A DNA stretch of 48,606 nucleotides from assembly GCA_902799015.1 (NCBI GenBank), contig CADBZI010000015.1:1-48606 (forward strand). The letters run 5' to 3'. Every line of letters begins with the position of its first letter. The stretch's first letter is position 1. Both the position numbers and the translations under genes were made by a program. The stretch is from an uncultured Lachnospiraceae bacterium (lineage in GTDB: Bacteria > Bacillota > Clostridia > Lachnospirales > Lachnospiraceae). The notes beneath the pieces are model-generated. The model saw only the letters and a list, made by a program, of their open reading frames with translations, was not told the DNA's origin and did not search any database. Of this stretch, positions 8,149 to 17,041 are shown piece after piece.

Positions 8149-10776
8149 TCACTGCACATCTCCCGGCGGGAGAATCGTCGCCTGCCCTGCCTTCACTTCC
8201 ACTTCCCCGAACACGGTCAGGGGACCCATCTGCTCATATCCCCCTGCCTGGTTATATGGCCAGAAGACCGTCTGGCTCGGGCCGCCATGGCACACACACA
8301 GAGTGACCCAGTAGACACCCTCCGGAAGCAGGAATGAGACATGCCCATTCTCATCCGGGCAGTTCACCGCAATCGTCTCATAGGTGTATGGCTTCAGAAT
8401 CGCCGCGCCGATCACTGCTGTCCGGTCCTCGGGAAGCGTATCCAGATCAATCCGCCCAAAGCCTTTTCTGGCGATTCGTCCCTCACTGTCCAGTCCGACT
8501 CCGTCAAGCCAGTTGTCTTCCTTCTCCTCTAAAGACGGATCCGTCTGGCTGCCGGTCACAGCACCCTGCGCCGCAATCGCATTTTCACTCGAGCCGCCCG
8601 TCAGAAGGCTGTTCAACTCCTCCGTCACCGGATCGGAATTCTCTGTCTGTGCCTGCGTCTGATCCAGCACCGTCAACTGGTCCGCATGGTACGCCGCAAA
8701 AGTAGTTCCATCCCACTCCTTGCTGTATGAACGGCAGTTTTCCAGAAGGCCCCGCTGCGCAAATGCCTCTGTCAGCCAGGTATCGATCTTCTCCTCCCAG
8801 CCATACGTTTTCCGCGCAAAGATCAGCGCCTGAAGCACATCATCATAATCACTCTTAGGCGTCATCATGTTCATTGCCGTCATCCACAGAGAATACTGCC
8901 TCTCATAGGTGAGACCGTGCTGGTTCAGAACCCATGCGATGCTGCCCAGCAAAGAGCTGTTCTCGTGAACACCGCCAAAATCATTGGCCACATTATTCAG
9001 CTGTTTGGCAGGCAGACAGTAATAGGCGTCTCCCACAAAGGCCGGCTGCCGGAAAGCGAGCGGATTGCTCATATCGCGGTACGTCTTTCCTCCCATCTCG
9101 CCGATCCGCCAGTCCGGAATGGCCGGGTCGGTCTCATCGGAAGATCCGTACGGGCTTGTCCCCGTCACATCAAACTGCCCGGTTGTCTTGCCTGCCGCGA
9201 TTGAGAGATCATTGACAGAATAGGTCAGCTCACAGAGATTTCCCATAATATCCGAGAAAGCCTCATTGATCGCTCCCAGATCATTGACGTAGGAGCTTCC
9301 GCCCATGCTGTAGGAAGTAATGCCATGGGTGAACTCATGCCCCATGATATCCAGGCACTCTACAGAATTGTTGACATCACTGATCGCAAAGACGCCGAAG
9401 CCATCCATGAAGCCGCTGAAGAACGCGTTGTCAATCGCGGTTCCGTCCGCCTCGCTGACGCCGCTCAGAATCGCAAGGGGAATCCCGCTGCCATCCACGG
9501 ACCGGTATCCGTGATCGGCAAAGTAGTCGTAGACGCGGCCAATGTTATACAGAGCCAGCAGTTCCTTATCCTTCCAGCCGCTGTTCGTATCCGAGGAAGA
9601 AATGACGATATCTCCGGAACCATAGAATGCTTCCCGGTAGTCTCCCACCAGTATCATGCGATCCAGATCCATCAGGTAGTAACGGCCGTCTTCCCTGCTT
9701 TTTGCAACCGGCACGCTCAGCTGCATCGTGCTGCCGTCGTGCAGCGTGACATCTCCGGTCCAGATCTCCTTGTCATAACCCTCGAACATTGCCTTCGCCC
9801 TGCGCTCCAGCGCATCATCCTCCTCCAGCAGCGGAGCCTTCGTGGTGGAGCAGGGCAGGTTCATCAGATACTGCCCGCTGTAGCTGACAAAATGCTGCAG
9901 AAACGGCAGGTCACTTCCGCCAGAGGTCATTTCCGGGTTGTTGGTAAAGACAGACCAGACATGCATGTTCCGGCCTTCCTCCATAATGCCGGCCTGGCTG
10001 GTCGCGCCGGAGTACACCGTAAGCTGCTGATCCGGGAAGCTCCCCTGGACGATCTGCTCGGCCTGTGCGGCAGTGATGCTCCCGGCCGTCTCCTCCCGGA
10101 TTCCCGTAGCCGGATTAAAGCTGCAGGACAGCGCGGCGGTATATCCGTCCGGATCCACATAGATCTTGATCGACGCATTGACGACGGTCACATCTCCGTC
10201 CCTCTGAAGAAACAGGTAGGAGGTATAGCCTGTCGTATAATCAATTCCCTGATAGACACAGAAAAACAGAGCGCCGTTTGTGAGGCCAAGCAATGTGCTG
10301 ACATAGTTCAGCGACGCCACGGCATCCTCATAATTCAGAACCTTCTCCGGACTGTAGCGGCCGCGGATAAAGGTCACTCTCCCCTCCTCGTCATAGAGAA
10401 TCTCCGCGTCCCCGTTATCCAGCCGCACAATATCCTCCGCCGTCATCTGCGGATAAGGAGCGGGCTGCGCATCCTCCTGAATCGCGTCCGGCACGGCAGA
10501 TTCCGTATCCGTCTCCAGCTCCTCAAACATCTCCTCCGGGGATTCCGTATAAAACTCCGTCTCCCCTGCGGGCTGTGCAGACTCTTCTGCCGTCTGGAAA
10601 CCGCTGTCGGCCTGAGAGGGCGTGTCAATCAGAAGCTCATCCTCAGAAAATGCTCCTTCTGCGAAAAAGTCACCCATCTCTCCGCCTTCCATCGCATACG
10701 CGCAAAATGCACTGCTGCATGCCGTCAGCAGTGCAAGTCCCATAGCTGCCAGTCTGGTGATTCTTCTTTGATTCAT
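8149..10776 (-). CDS. Secreted M4 (thermolysin-like) metallopeptidase
   Basis: A zinc endopeptidase of the thermolysin family, made as a secreted precursor of about 875 residues. The zinc motif HEFTH is at residues 480-484, the third ligand is in NEAFSD (Glu505), and the catalytic His sits in GGVHENS. An FTP/PepSY-like propeptide spans roughly residues 110-330 (EDIVRLDNGDAEILYDEEG onward). After the catalytic domain comes a Gln/Ser-rich linker with LLTGGSSENA, then a C-terminal beta-type domain ending at PPGDVQ. The N-terminus has a hydrophobic signal with LTAC, a possible lipobox, and also AYA, a possible type I cleavage site, so it could be lipid-anchored or released. I chose ATG 10776 over 10782 because AAAGGA lies five bases before the second ATG and none fits the first. 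The motif EMGDFFAEGA follows the signal. Confidence 0.93.
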   Translation of the reverse strand: MNQRRITRLAAMGLALLTACSSAFCAYAMEGGEMGDFFAEGAFSEDELLIDTPSQADSGFQTAEESAQPAGETEFYTESPEEMFEELETDTESAVPDAIQEDAQPAPYPQMTAEDIVRLDNGDAEILYDEEGRVTFIRGRYSPEKVLNYEDAVASLNYVSTLLGLTNGALFFCVYQGIDYTTGYTSYLFLQRDGDVTVVNASIKIYVDPDGYTAALSCSFNPATGIREETAGSITAAQAEQIVQGSFPDQQLTVYSGATSQAGIMEEGRNMHVWSVFTNNPEMTSGGSDLPFLQHFVSYSGQYLMNLPCSTTKAPLLEEDDALERRAKAMFEGYDKEIWTGDVTLHDGSTMQLSVPVAKSREDGRYYLMDLDRMILVGDYREAFYGSGDIVISSSDTNSGWKDKELLALYNIGRVYDYFADHGYRSVDGSGIPLAILSGVSEADGTAIDNAFFSGFMDGFGVFAISDVNNSVECLDIMGHEFTHGITSYSMGGSSYVNDLGAINEAFSDIMGNLCELTYSVNDLSIAAGKTTGQFDVTGTSPYGSSDETDPAIPDWRIGEMGGKTYRDMSNPLAFRQPAFVGDAYYCLPAKQLNNVANDFGGVHENSSLLGSIAWVLNQHGLTYERQYSLWMTAMNMMTPKSDYDDVLQALIFARKTYGWEEKIDTWLTEAFAQRGLLENCRSYSKEWDGTTFAAYHADQLTVLDQTQAQTENSDPVTEELNSLLTGGSSENAIAAQGAVTGSQTDPSLEEKEDNWLDGVGLDSEGRIARKGFGRIDLDTLPEDRTAVIGAAILKPYTYETIAVNCPDENGHVSFLLPEGVYWVTLCVCHGGPSQTVFWPYNQAGGYEQMGPLTVFGEVEVKAGQATILPPGDVQ
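10651..10680 (-). other. Shared N-terminal ten-residue motif, copy 2
   Basis: Codes for EMGDFFAEGA at residues 33-42 of the M4 protease precursor, immediately after the signal region. It matches the motif in the two neighbouring secreted proteins. Confidence 0.5.
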
Positions 10777-10807
10777 ATGCATCCTTTCTGTGTCCTTTCA
10801 CCAGGGG

Positions 10808-10839
10808 AAGCCCTTCACGCCTTCCGGCGCTCCGGGCTT
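10808..10839 (-). terminator. Hairpin between the frameshifted secreted-protein gene and the M4 gene
   Basis: AAGCCC and GGGCTT pair around an inner CGCC-TTCC-GGCG hairpin. A second inverted repeat, CCGTC-TC-GACGG, lies at about 10851-10862. Neither is followed by a T-run, so this is a weak terminator or an mRNA processing or attenuation element rather than a standard intrinsic terminator. Confidence 0.35.
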
Positions 10840-10886
10840 ACTCCATTTACCGTCTCGACGGCGTGACAGAGCGCAAGCATGCCCCA

Positions 10887-12708
10887 TCATGCCGCGGAGA
10901 ACATATCAAACATCGCCTGTGTGTTGTCGCCGCTGACAGAGCGGGCAGTGATCAGGGCGATATAGGTACCTGCAGGAATACCGATCTGCTTCTGCGTACC
11001 GGAATAATCCCCGTACGTGAAATTAATATCCAGGCTGTAGCAGGTCTGTCCCAGACAATTCACGCTGTTCACAGCCGCTCCTGTTACAGTGGCACCAAGA
11101 GATTCCAGCGCGGAAGAAGACAGGCTCATCGCTTCCGTCAGAATCGCCTTGACATCCTCCTGTGTCAGGGAGGACACCGACGCGTCCAGGAAGGACTTGC
11201 CGTTCTCTACCACCACGTTCATGACCTCCATGCCATTGCTGCTCTGTGCGTAAGCGACGCAGACCGGAACGCCGGACTCAATGCTGGAAACAAACTGATC
11301 CGCTGCCAGATTCTCATTCAGCGAAACAAGCTGATCCTGATTCGCCAGAATCCAGCCAGCCGGCGCGCTGAACCGGAATCCAAACAAGCTGTTCGTATAG
11401 CTGCTCCCGTCAGTCGTTCCCAAAACATCTCCGCCGGATGGCGGCACAGGCACGGTCGTCTCAGGCTGCGGCGCGGTTGTCTCAGGCTGCGGTGCGGTCG
11501 TCTCAGGCTGCGGCGCCGCGGTTTCCCCACTGATGGTATTCCCGTTCGGAAGCGTCCAGGTAACACCGGCCACCGGGCGGATCGACGTGATCGCCGTATT
11601 CTTGTCCCCATTCAGAATCTTATAGAATTCCGACCAGATATCCCCGGTCTGGACATCCGTCGGATACCGCACGACAACATGGAAGACCCCCTCCGGCGTC
11701 GACATCGTTCCAAGATAATCATAGCTCGGAAAAACCGTGTAATCCTCATTCTCCGGAACCAGCATGACCGTGAACAGATGTCCGCCGAAATTCGCGTCAG
11801 CGCTTTCCTTATTCACAACCTCCAGGTTATATCCTGTGTCATACAGCTCCAGAAGAGAAGCTTCGAAATGACCGGTCCATGCCGGCGGTATCGTCATGGT
11901 GTAGTACTGCGTCGCAACCGTCCAGGAACTGTCAGCATTCTGTGTATACAGATCATTTCCCCCGGAGGGAACCGGAGCGGAGGTCTCAGGCTGCGGCGCG
12001 GTTGTCTCGGGCTGCGGCGCCGTCGTCTGCATGCCCGGCAGGGAAGCGCTGGTGATGATATTCTCCAGAGAATCTCCCAGCGTATAGCCCAGATCCGGGA
12101 TCTCCCGCTTCGCGAACATGTACAGGGCACTGTTCGGCGCAGCCCAGATATAACGGGTATCCTTGACGTTATAGCCCTGAATGGTATAACTGTACACAAT
12201 CTTCTCCAGCTGCTTATCGCCGATCGTCTCGCTCACGGGTCCCTCGGCAACCGACAGATCCGCCCGCACCTGCTTCATATTCTCTGTATACTGATCGAAG
12301 AACCCCTGAGTGGTATTCAGATCAAACCGGCCTATGATCATATCCGGAATACCCTGCTCTCCCCAGGTATAGATATAGTAAAACCCTTCATCCTCCGCAT
12401 CCGTCAGCATATAGCTGCCCTGGATCCGCAGCGCCAGCTGGATATCGTCCAGCATGCAGGTATCGGTATCCCCGGACTCGGCTGCCCCTTCCTCATCGAA
12501 AAAGCCAAGATCCGCCCCGGAGCCCATGCCCATAGTCCCGGCCAGTCCTTCCACGGTGCCGCTGCCGGCAGCACATTGCGCTCTCACTGGCTACCGCATC
12601 CGAACCTACGCCCTCTGTCATATCTTCCTCAGCCATGGAAACCATGCCCTGAGACAACACCAGCAAACCACCAAGCACAACCGCCATTGTCCTCTTCCAC
12701 TTCACCAT
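10887..12708 (-). CDS. Secreted three-domain protein with TAPQPET linkers, interrupted by a frameshift
   Basis: Two overlapping frames belong together. The first starts at ATG 12708 behind a GGAGG site and gives a signal peptide (MVKWKRTMAVVLGGLLVL, cleavage near VSMA) followed by an acidic region. The second is open from 12590 to 10887 and gives about 566 residues. A switch of one extra base somewhere in 12493-12590 joins them; dropping the T after the codons for SAM would read SAMAAGSGTVEG. The product has three compact domains separated by TAPQPET/APVP linkers, like cell-surface or secreted modular proteins. The last domain begins LFGFRFSAPAGW, a pattern seen in PsbP/DUF-type secreted domains, but I cannot name the family. 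As written, only a secreted stub or a leaderless protein from GTG 12587 would be made. Either the gene is broken or the assembly has a base error. Confidence 0.7.
11455..11517 (-). repeat. 21-bp tandem repeats coding for TAPQPET, array 1
   Basis: Three 21-bp units, nearly identical with single-base changes, encode the Thr/Pro-rich linker TAPQPET between domains 2 and 3 of the secreted protein. Such repeats can expand or contract by slippage while keeping frame. Confidence 0.8.
11980..12021 (-). repeat. 21-bp tandem repeats coding for TAPQPET, array 2
   Basis: Two 21-bp units of the same repeat as the array at 11455, separating domains 1 and 2 of the same protein. The shared sequence suggests the linker spread by recombination between the two arrays. 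Confidence 0.75.
12483..12512 (-). other. Shared N-terminal ten-residue motif, copy 3
   Basis: Codes for DLGFFDEEGA just downstream of the frameshift zone of the TAPQPET protein. It is the least perfect of the three copies but aligns without gaps (acidic, Met/Leu/Ile, Gly, then Phe, and a final Gly-Ala). Confidence 0.45.
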
Positions 12709-12763
12709 TCCTGTTCTCCTCCCATCATGAAGTTTTGTAAGTTGACTTACTGCTTACGGATGC

Positions 12764-12783
12764 CTGACGCAGCTTTGCGTCAG
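12764..12783. other. Inverted repeat in the leader of the frameshifted secreted-protein gene
   Basis: CTGACGCA and TGCGTCAG form a perfect 8-bp stem with a four-base loop. It sits between the likely promoter (12849-12876) and the ATG at 12708. It could be an mRNA leader hairpin or an operator; no T-run follows. Confidence 0.45.
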
Positions 12784-12848
12784 CACTGCTGCGATCCTAT
12801 ATCTCATAGAACGGAAGATCAGATCTCTTCGTCACATCTGTTCATAAA

Positions 12849-12876
12849 ATAATAGTAACATAATTCAGTTAAACAA
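12849..12876 (-). promoter_or_regulatory. Candidate promoter of the frameshifted secreted-protein gene
   Basis: Minus-strand TTGTTT and TATTAT with a 16-bp spacer inside the only clearly A+T-rich stretch of this intergenic region (12709-12915). The leader would be about 130 bases and includes the inverted repeat at 12764. Confidence 0.5.
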
Positions 12877-12915
12877 GATACCGCAAAATGGAATGGCTGG
12901 CGAAGCGCTGCAGCA

Positions 12916-15900
12916 TTACTCCCGCTCTACCGGTGCGTCGTCTCCCCCGTGGATCGTCACCTGCGGATACGGTACGCTGATATGATTCTTCTGGAAGATC
13001 GAATACACGATGTGGTTCACCTCGCGCTCCACCTTCCTGCGGCACGGTTCATGGCACCTGGTTGCGCATCGCAGGACGACTCCGTTCGCATCCAGATTCT
13101 TCACGCCGATGTAAACCGGTCCTTCCAGAATCAGCGGGCTCTTGTCCTGCACATTCTTCAGTTCCTCGCGAAGAATCCTCTCTACAGCCTCCAGCTTCTC
13201 TTCATAGCGGATTTGGAAATCACTGTATACAATCGACGTGCGCATCGTCATGTGCACAACATTTCGCACCTCATTGTTCGGAATAATTTTCACATCGTCC
13301 GTCTCCATGTCAAACAGCTTCGTCATGCGGATGCCAAGCTCCATGACATACCCTCTGAAATCCCCGATCATGACAACATCACCGACCTGGACATTTCCCT
13401 CCATCAGCAGGAAGATTCCCGCGAGGATATCTCCGACGAGGCTGTTGGCACCGATACCGACAACCACCGAAACGATTCCCGCGGAAGCCATCAGGGCGGT
13501 TGGATTCAGTCCGAAGCAGATCATGCACTGATACACCAGAAACGCGACCGCCACATAGGTTGCCAGGCTTCCAAGCATCTTCAGAATGGTGCCCTGCCGG
13601 ACCGGCAGAATATCTCCCACAACCTGTACCATAAAAGAGAAGACAAACAGAATCAGGCCGCCCTTGCTCAGGATGATCGCGGAGGAGAACAGGGCAAATA
13701 CATTAAAGCCCCGCTCCCAGTTTCCGGCCAGCACATAGCCCAGCACACCGGTCATCGCCGCATTTTCCCGGAAAATACTGTACGCGGTGATAATGGCTGA
13801 CGCGGCAAGCACGTAAAGCTTGATGACGCGCATGGTCCTGTATTCCGGAGAATTCTTATCCTCACGGATCGTATGTCTTCCTTCCTCCGGGCGGACCATC
13901 TCAATCTGCTCCTTGCTGGTATACAGCGCAAGTCCGGTCAGAAGGAGCAATGCCGCAGCGGCTGCCGCGGCCAGGAGACAGATCTGAAGTCTCTGCGACA
14001 GGAGTGCGTTTTTGGTTACCGAATAGTAGATCAGATTCGTGCCGATCATATCCGTAACTGCGTAATAGGGGGTTCCGTTAATCGTAATATAGTCACAGTA
14101 ATTATCTTTGATCTCATTTTTTTCCAGTCCGTACTGCAGGGCATCCCGCCCCTCCATACTGCTCTCCGGGTAGTAGCTGAACGTATTTGTCTCCATGTCC
14201 ACGGAAAACACAAATCCGCCTGTCCCGGGCCGGACCTTGCTGAGGGTTCCGTTCAGGGAGAAGCTCTGCAGAACCTGATCCACCTGGTAGGCATAATATC
14301 TGGCATACAGATAGCCGTTCACTCCGTCTTCAGCGGAGGTCATCGGTACAAGCATGCAGCGCCCGTCCCGCATCCAGTCGAAGACTGACTTGCCCTCATC
14401 CTGTCTGGCAACCTTCTCCGCCAGGCTTTCATGCGCATCCGTATCCTCCACATCGAATTGATTCGGATAGGACATTTCAGAACTTCCGACCAATGCCTTT
14501 CCCTCGGAGTCGAGAATCTGAATATCAAATGATCTGACCGCGTAGGACAGATTATCCAGACAGGACGGGGTACAAAGATCTTTATGCTCTGCAAGGAATG
14601 TTGCCAGCAGATTGTACTGATACTTTTTCTCCGAGTCATAATAATCCGTAAAGGACTTCAGTCCTTCTTCCTGTTCCTGCAGCTTTTGCTCAATCTGCGA
14701 TGTCTGTGTGTTTGCAAACTCTGCCCACGTCGACATCATGTACAGCGTCTGCAGGTAGTATTCAAACAAAAACAGAATGACAACCATCAGGCAGGTCAGG
14801 ATCAGGAGCTTATGCTGTCTGCTCTTGTGTCTGATCTCTTTGCCGGATCCCGTGAAGTCCCGAAGTACCTTCACCCGTTTTTGTTTCAGCAGCAGAATCA
14901 CATAGAAGACAAGCATCGCCGCCAGCAGTGCAAATGCGAAGACAAAGAAATTCCGCGTAAAATCCCTGGAATTCTCCAGACTTCTCCGGGTTACCTCACA
15001 GGCAATCCAGACCTTTTCCTCGTCATAATATGTGGTATACAGATACGAATCCCTGCCGCCGACCCTGCACCATTGAAAGTCTCTGTCCTTGATCTGATCC
15101 GTATCGATGCCCAGCACATCCACATTCTGACCGGCCAGCACCGGATCAGGATAATACAGAAGCTTCTGTGTCTCGTCCGACCAGACAAACACATGGCCTT
15201 CCTTTCCGACCTTCCGGTTTTTCAAAAGGCTTGACCAGCCATCTGAAAAGGACTCGCCCGAAAGCATCTCCAGCTTCACATTTTCCATAAGAAGCAGCTG
15301 TTTCTCATCCAATGCCCTGGCACACCAGTAAATACTGTAATTCACGTCGGCCAACTCTTCTTCATTCTGGCCGGAAGCAGCTTCTGGGTCTGAGGCAGCC
15401 TCTGTCTCCGGTGCGGGAACAGTTTCTTCTTCCTCGCCTTCGAACGCGGGCATCTCCTCTTGATAGAAGGTTGTTTCTCCTGTCTGAAAGGTTGTTTTCA
15501 GGGTCGCAAATGCTTCTGCCGGCAGTTCTTCGTAATTGCGGGCCCCGGATGCCAGGGTATGTCCCTGATCGTCTGTGATAAAGATGTCTACGCATCCGAG
15601 CCCGTTCATCAGACCGGACAGGTACTCATCTGTGAGCTTGTCGGCCTGATCGATATTGATGAGTGTCATCAGAAGCGTCATATCCTCATCGTAAAGATTC
15701 CTCGTGCAGGAATCGATGATGTTAAAAGGCTCCTGCGCGCCCGGATAACTGGTTTCCAGCCACTTGGCGGCATCCTCCATCTCTTTCCTGGCCTGTACCA
15801 TCGAGGTCTGATACTGGATCACGTTCAGAATCTCATAATAAAGAAACACGGACAGAATTCCGGCCATGACCGTGATCAGAATCCTCAGCCTGGTATTCTC

Positions 15901-15927
15901 CGTTTTGGTGTTGCTGGTATCGCTCAT
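12916..15927 (-). CDS. MscS-family channel with two extracellular Cache-like sensor modules
   Basis: A 1003-residue inner-membrane protein. The last third is a mechanosensitive channel of the MscS family. Its pore helix is around GIVSVVVGIGANSLVGDIL, followed by the beta-domain segment VQVGDVVMIGDFRGYV and PNNEV, then a C-terminal alpha/beta domain to residue 1003. Upstream lie two extracellular modules, each bracketed by membrane helices. Module 1 runs from about residue 35 to 320 and module 2 from about 400 to 625. Their ends align: GHVFVWSDETQKLLYYPD with GGFVFSVDMETNTFSYYPE, and DQIKDRDF with NEIKDNYC, so they are duplicated copies. The GxVF..D...YYP layout resembles Cache-type small-molecule sensors. 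An acidic Glu/Pro/Ala-rich insert near residue 160-190 sits in module 1. The gene starts 15 bp after the ABC ATPase gene behind GGGGGAAGGA, so it is probably the last gene of that operon. I infer ligand-gated or ligand-modulated channel opening. Confidence 0.88.
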   Translation of the reverse strand: MSDTSNTKTENTRLRILITVMAGILSVFLYYEILNVIQYQTSMVQARKEMEDAAKWLETSYPGAQEPFNIIDSCTRNLYDEDMTLLMTLINIDQADKLTDEYLSGLMNGLGCVDIFITDDQGHTLASGARNYEELPAEAFATLKTTFQTGETTFYQEEMPAFEGEEEETVPAPETEAASDPEAASGQNEEELADVNYSIYWCARALDEKQLLLMENVKLEMLSGESFSDGWSSLLKNRKVGKEGHVFVWSDETQKLLYYPDPVLAGQNVDVLGIDTDQIKDRDFQWCRVGGRDSYLYTTYYDEEKVWIACEVTRRSLENSRDFTRNFFVFAFALLAAMLVFYVILLLKQKRVKVLRDFTGSGKEIRHKSRQHKLLILTCLMVVILFLFEYYLQTLYMMSTWAEFANTQTSQIEQKLQEQEEGLKSFTDYYDSEKKYQYNLLATFLAEHKDLCTPSCLDNLSYAVRSFDIQILDSEGKALVGSSEMSYPNQFDVEDTDAHESLAEKVARQDEGKSVFDWMRDGRCMLVPMTSAEDGVNGYLYARYYAYQVDQVLQSFSLNGTLSKVRPGTGGFVFSVDMETNTFSYYPESSMEGRDALQYGLEKNEIKDNYCDYITINGTPYYAVTDMIGTNLIYYSVTKNALLSQRLQICLLAAAAAAALLLLTGLALYTSKEQIEMVRPEEGRHTIREDKNSPEYRTMRVIKLYVLAASAIITAYSIFRENAAMTGVLGYVLAGNWERGFNVFALFSSAIILSKGGLILFVFSFMVQVVGDILPVRQGTILKMLGSLATYVAVAFLVYQCMICFGLNPTALMASAGIVSVVVGIGANSLVGDILAGIFLLMEGNVQVGDVVMIGDFRGYVMELGIRMTKLFDMETDDVKIIPNNEVRNVVHMTMRTSIVYSDFQIRYEEKLEAVERILREELKNVQDKSPLILEGPVYIGVKNLDANGVVLRCATRCHEPCRRKVEREVNHIVYSIFQKNHISVPYPQVTIHGGDDAPVERE

Positions 15928-15942
15928 GATGTCCTTCCCCCA

Positions 15943-16902
15943 TCAGTTCATCGTGTGGTGACAGGCTGCCTGATGTCCGTCCCCTGCATCCTGGAGCGCA
16001 GGCATTTCCCTCCGGCATCTTTCGTCCGCGTACGGGCACCTGGTATGAAACCGGCAGCCGGACGGCGGATTCACCGCACTTGGAATCTCTCCGGACAAAA
16101 GTTCGGCCTGGTCATTCCGGCGGTGCGGGTCCGGAGGAAGAATCGCATTCATCAAAAACCGCGTATACGGATGCATCGGGTTTTGAAAAACCTCCTGTGT
16201 CTTTCCGATCTCGCAGATTGTCCCGAGAAACATGACACAGACTCTGTCCGAAATATGCCGGACCACAGACAGATCATGGCTGATAAACAGGTAGGTAAGT
16301 CCCTTTGACTCCTGAAGCTGGTTCAGCAGATTCAGGATCTGGTTCTGCACAGGCACATCCAGTGCGGAAACCGGTTCATCGCACACGATCAGCTCCGGCT
16401 GAGCAGCCAGCGCACGGGCGATTCCGATCCTCTGACGCTGGCCTCCGGAGAACTGGTGCGGATAGCGGTAGAGGTATTCCCCCGGCACGCCGACCTCCTC
16501 CATTTTCTCCAGTACCCGCTGCGTCAGCTCCTCCTTCGTCCGGCAGACATGCCAGGTCTTCAGCGGCTCTGCGATCAGATCGCGCACGCACAGGCGCGGA
16601 TCCAGCGATGCATACGGGTCCTGGAAGATCAGCTGAAGCTGCCGCCGGTATTTTCCGAATTCTTTGTCGGAAAGATCCGTCACATCTTCCCCGTGAACCA
16701 GCAGACGGCCGCTGTCCGGCTTCAAAAGACGGATCAGAAGCCTGCCAAGGGTGGACTTTCCGCAGCCGGATTCCCCGACAAGTCCCAGCGTCTCCCCCTG
16801 CAGGATCTGAAGGGATACATCGGTCACTGCGTGCACCTTCTTTTTTCGTCCGGCAGTAAATTCCTTCGTAAGATTCCTGCCTTCTATTAAGATCTCACTC
16901 AT
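15943..16902 (-). CDS. Oligopeptide-type ABC transporter ATPase (OppF/DppF-like), system 2
   Basis: About 319 residues from the ATG at 16902, chosen because GGAGACGG lies just upstream and MSEILIEGRNL is the family start. An upstream extension to 16950 is open but has no ribosome site. Motifs are Walker A GESGCGKST, signature FSGGQRQRIGIA, Walker B LIVCDEPVSALD and the switch His in ISHDLS. The C-terminal region keeps the Cys cluster of long OppF proteins (GCRFHTRCPYADERC, then ACH), unlike the short ATPases of system 1. It couples by overlap to the possible extended end of the preceding ATPase and is followed after 15 bp by the MscS-like gene. Confidence 0.94.
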   Translation of the reverse strand: MSEILIEGRNLTKEFTAGRKKKVHAVTDVSLQILQGETLGLVGESGCGKSTLGRLLIRLLKPDSGRLLVHGEDVTDLSDKEFGKYRRQLQLIFQDPYASLDPRLCVRDLIAEPLKTWHVCRTKEELTQRVLEKMEEVGVPGEYLYRYPHQFSGGQRQRIGIARALAAQPELIVCDEPVSALDVPVQNQILNLLNQLQESKGLTYLFISHDLSVVRHISDRVCVMFLGTICEIGKTQEVFQNPMHPYTRFLMNAILPPDPHRRNDQAELLSGEIPSAVNPPSGCRFHTRCPYADERCRREMPALQDAGDGHQAACHHTMN

Positions 16903-17041
16903 CGTCCGTCTCCATGGATGTTTCTTCCTCAGCCTGTGGAGCATTTCCATCGATTAGAGGTATTTCTTCCGCATTCTGCGGAGCATCTTCGCGGCTCAGG
17001 GGCCTTGCGTTCTCCGCCAGTTCAAGAACGCCAACAGCGGG
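16895..17041 (-). other. Open acidic frame that may be the displaced C-terminus of the OppD-like ATPase
   Basis: After the annotated stop of the ATPase (17022-17024), the frame one base further on stays open for 48 codons. It encodes a strongly acidic tail with two related pieces, DAPQNAEEIP and GNAPQAEEET, and ends at a TGA that overlaps the ATG of the next gene by eight bases (ATGAGTGA). Coupled overlaps like this are normal in operons, which supports the frame being real. Joining it to the ATPase needs one base to be skipped between about 17022 and 17041. Confidence 0.45.

Noticed and set aside
9325-12740. Plus-strand open frames (about 9325-10866 and 10863-12740) opposite the M4 protease and the TAPQPET protein.
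   Set aside because: The minus-strand reading has HEFTH, signal peptides and repeat linkers. The antisense products are Arg/His-rich and have no recognisable motif or ribosome site.
16903-16950. N-terminal extension of the OppF-like ATPase starting at 16950.
   Set aside because: The extension (MEMLHRLRKKHPWRRT) has no ribosome site and runs through the overlap with the preceding gene; ATG 16902 with GGAGACGG is better.
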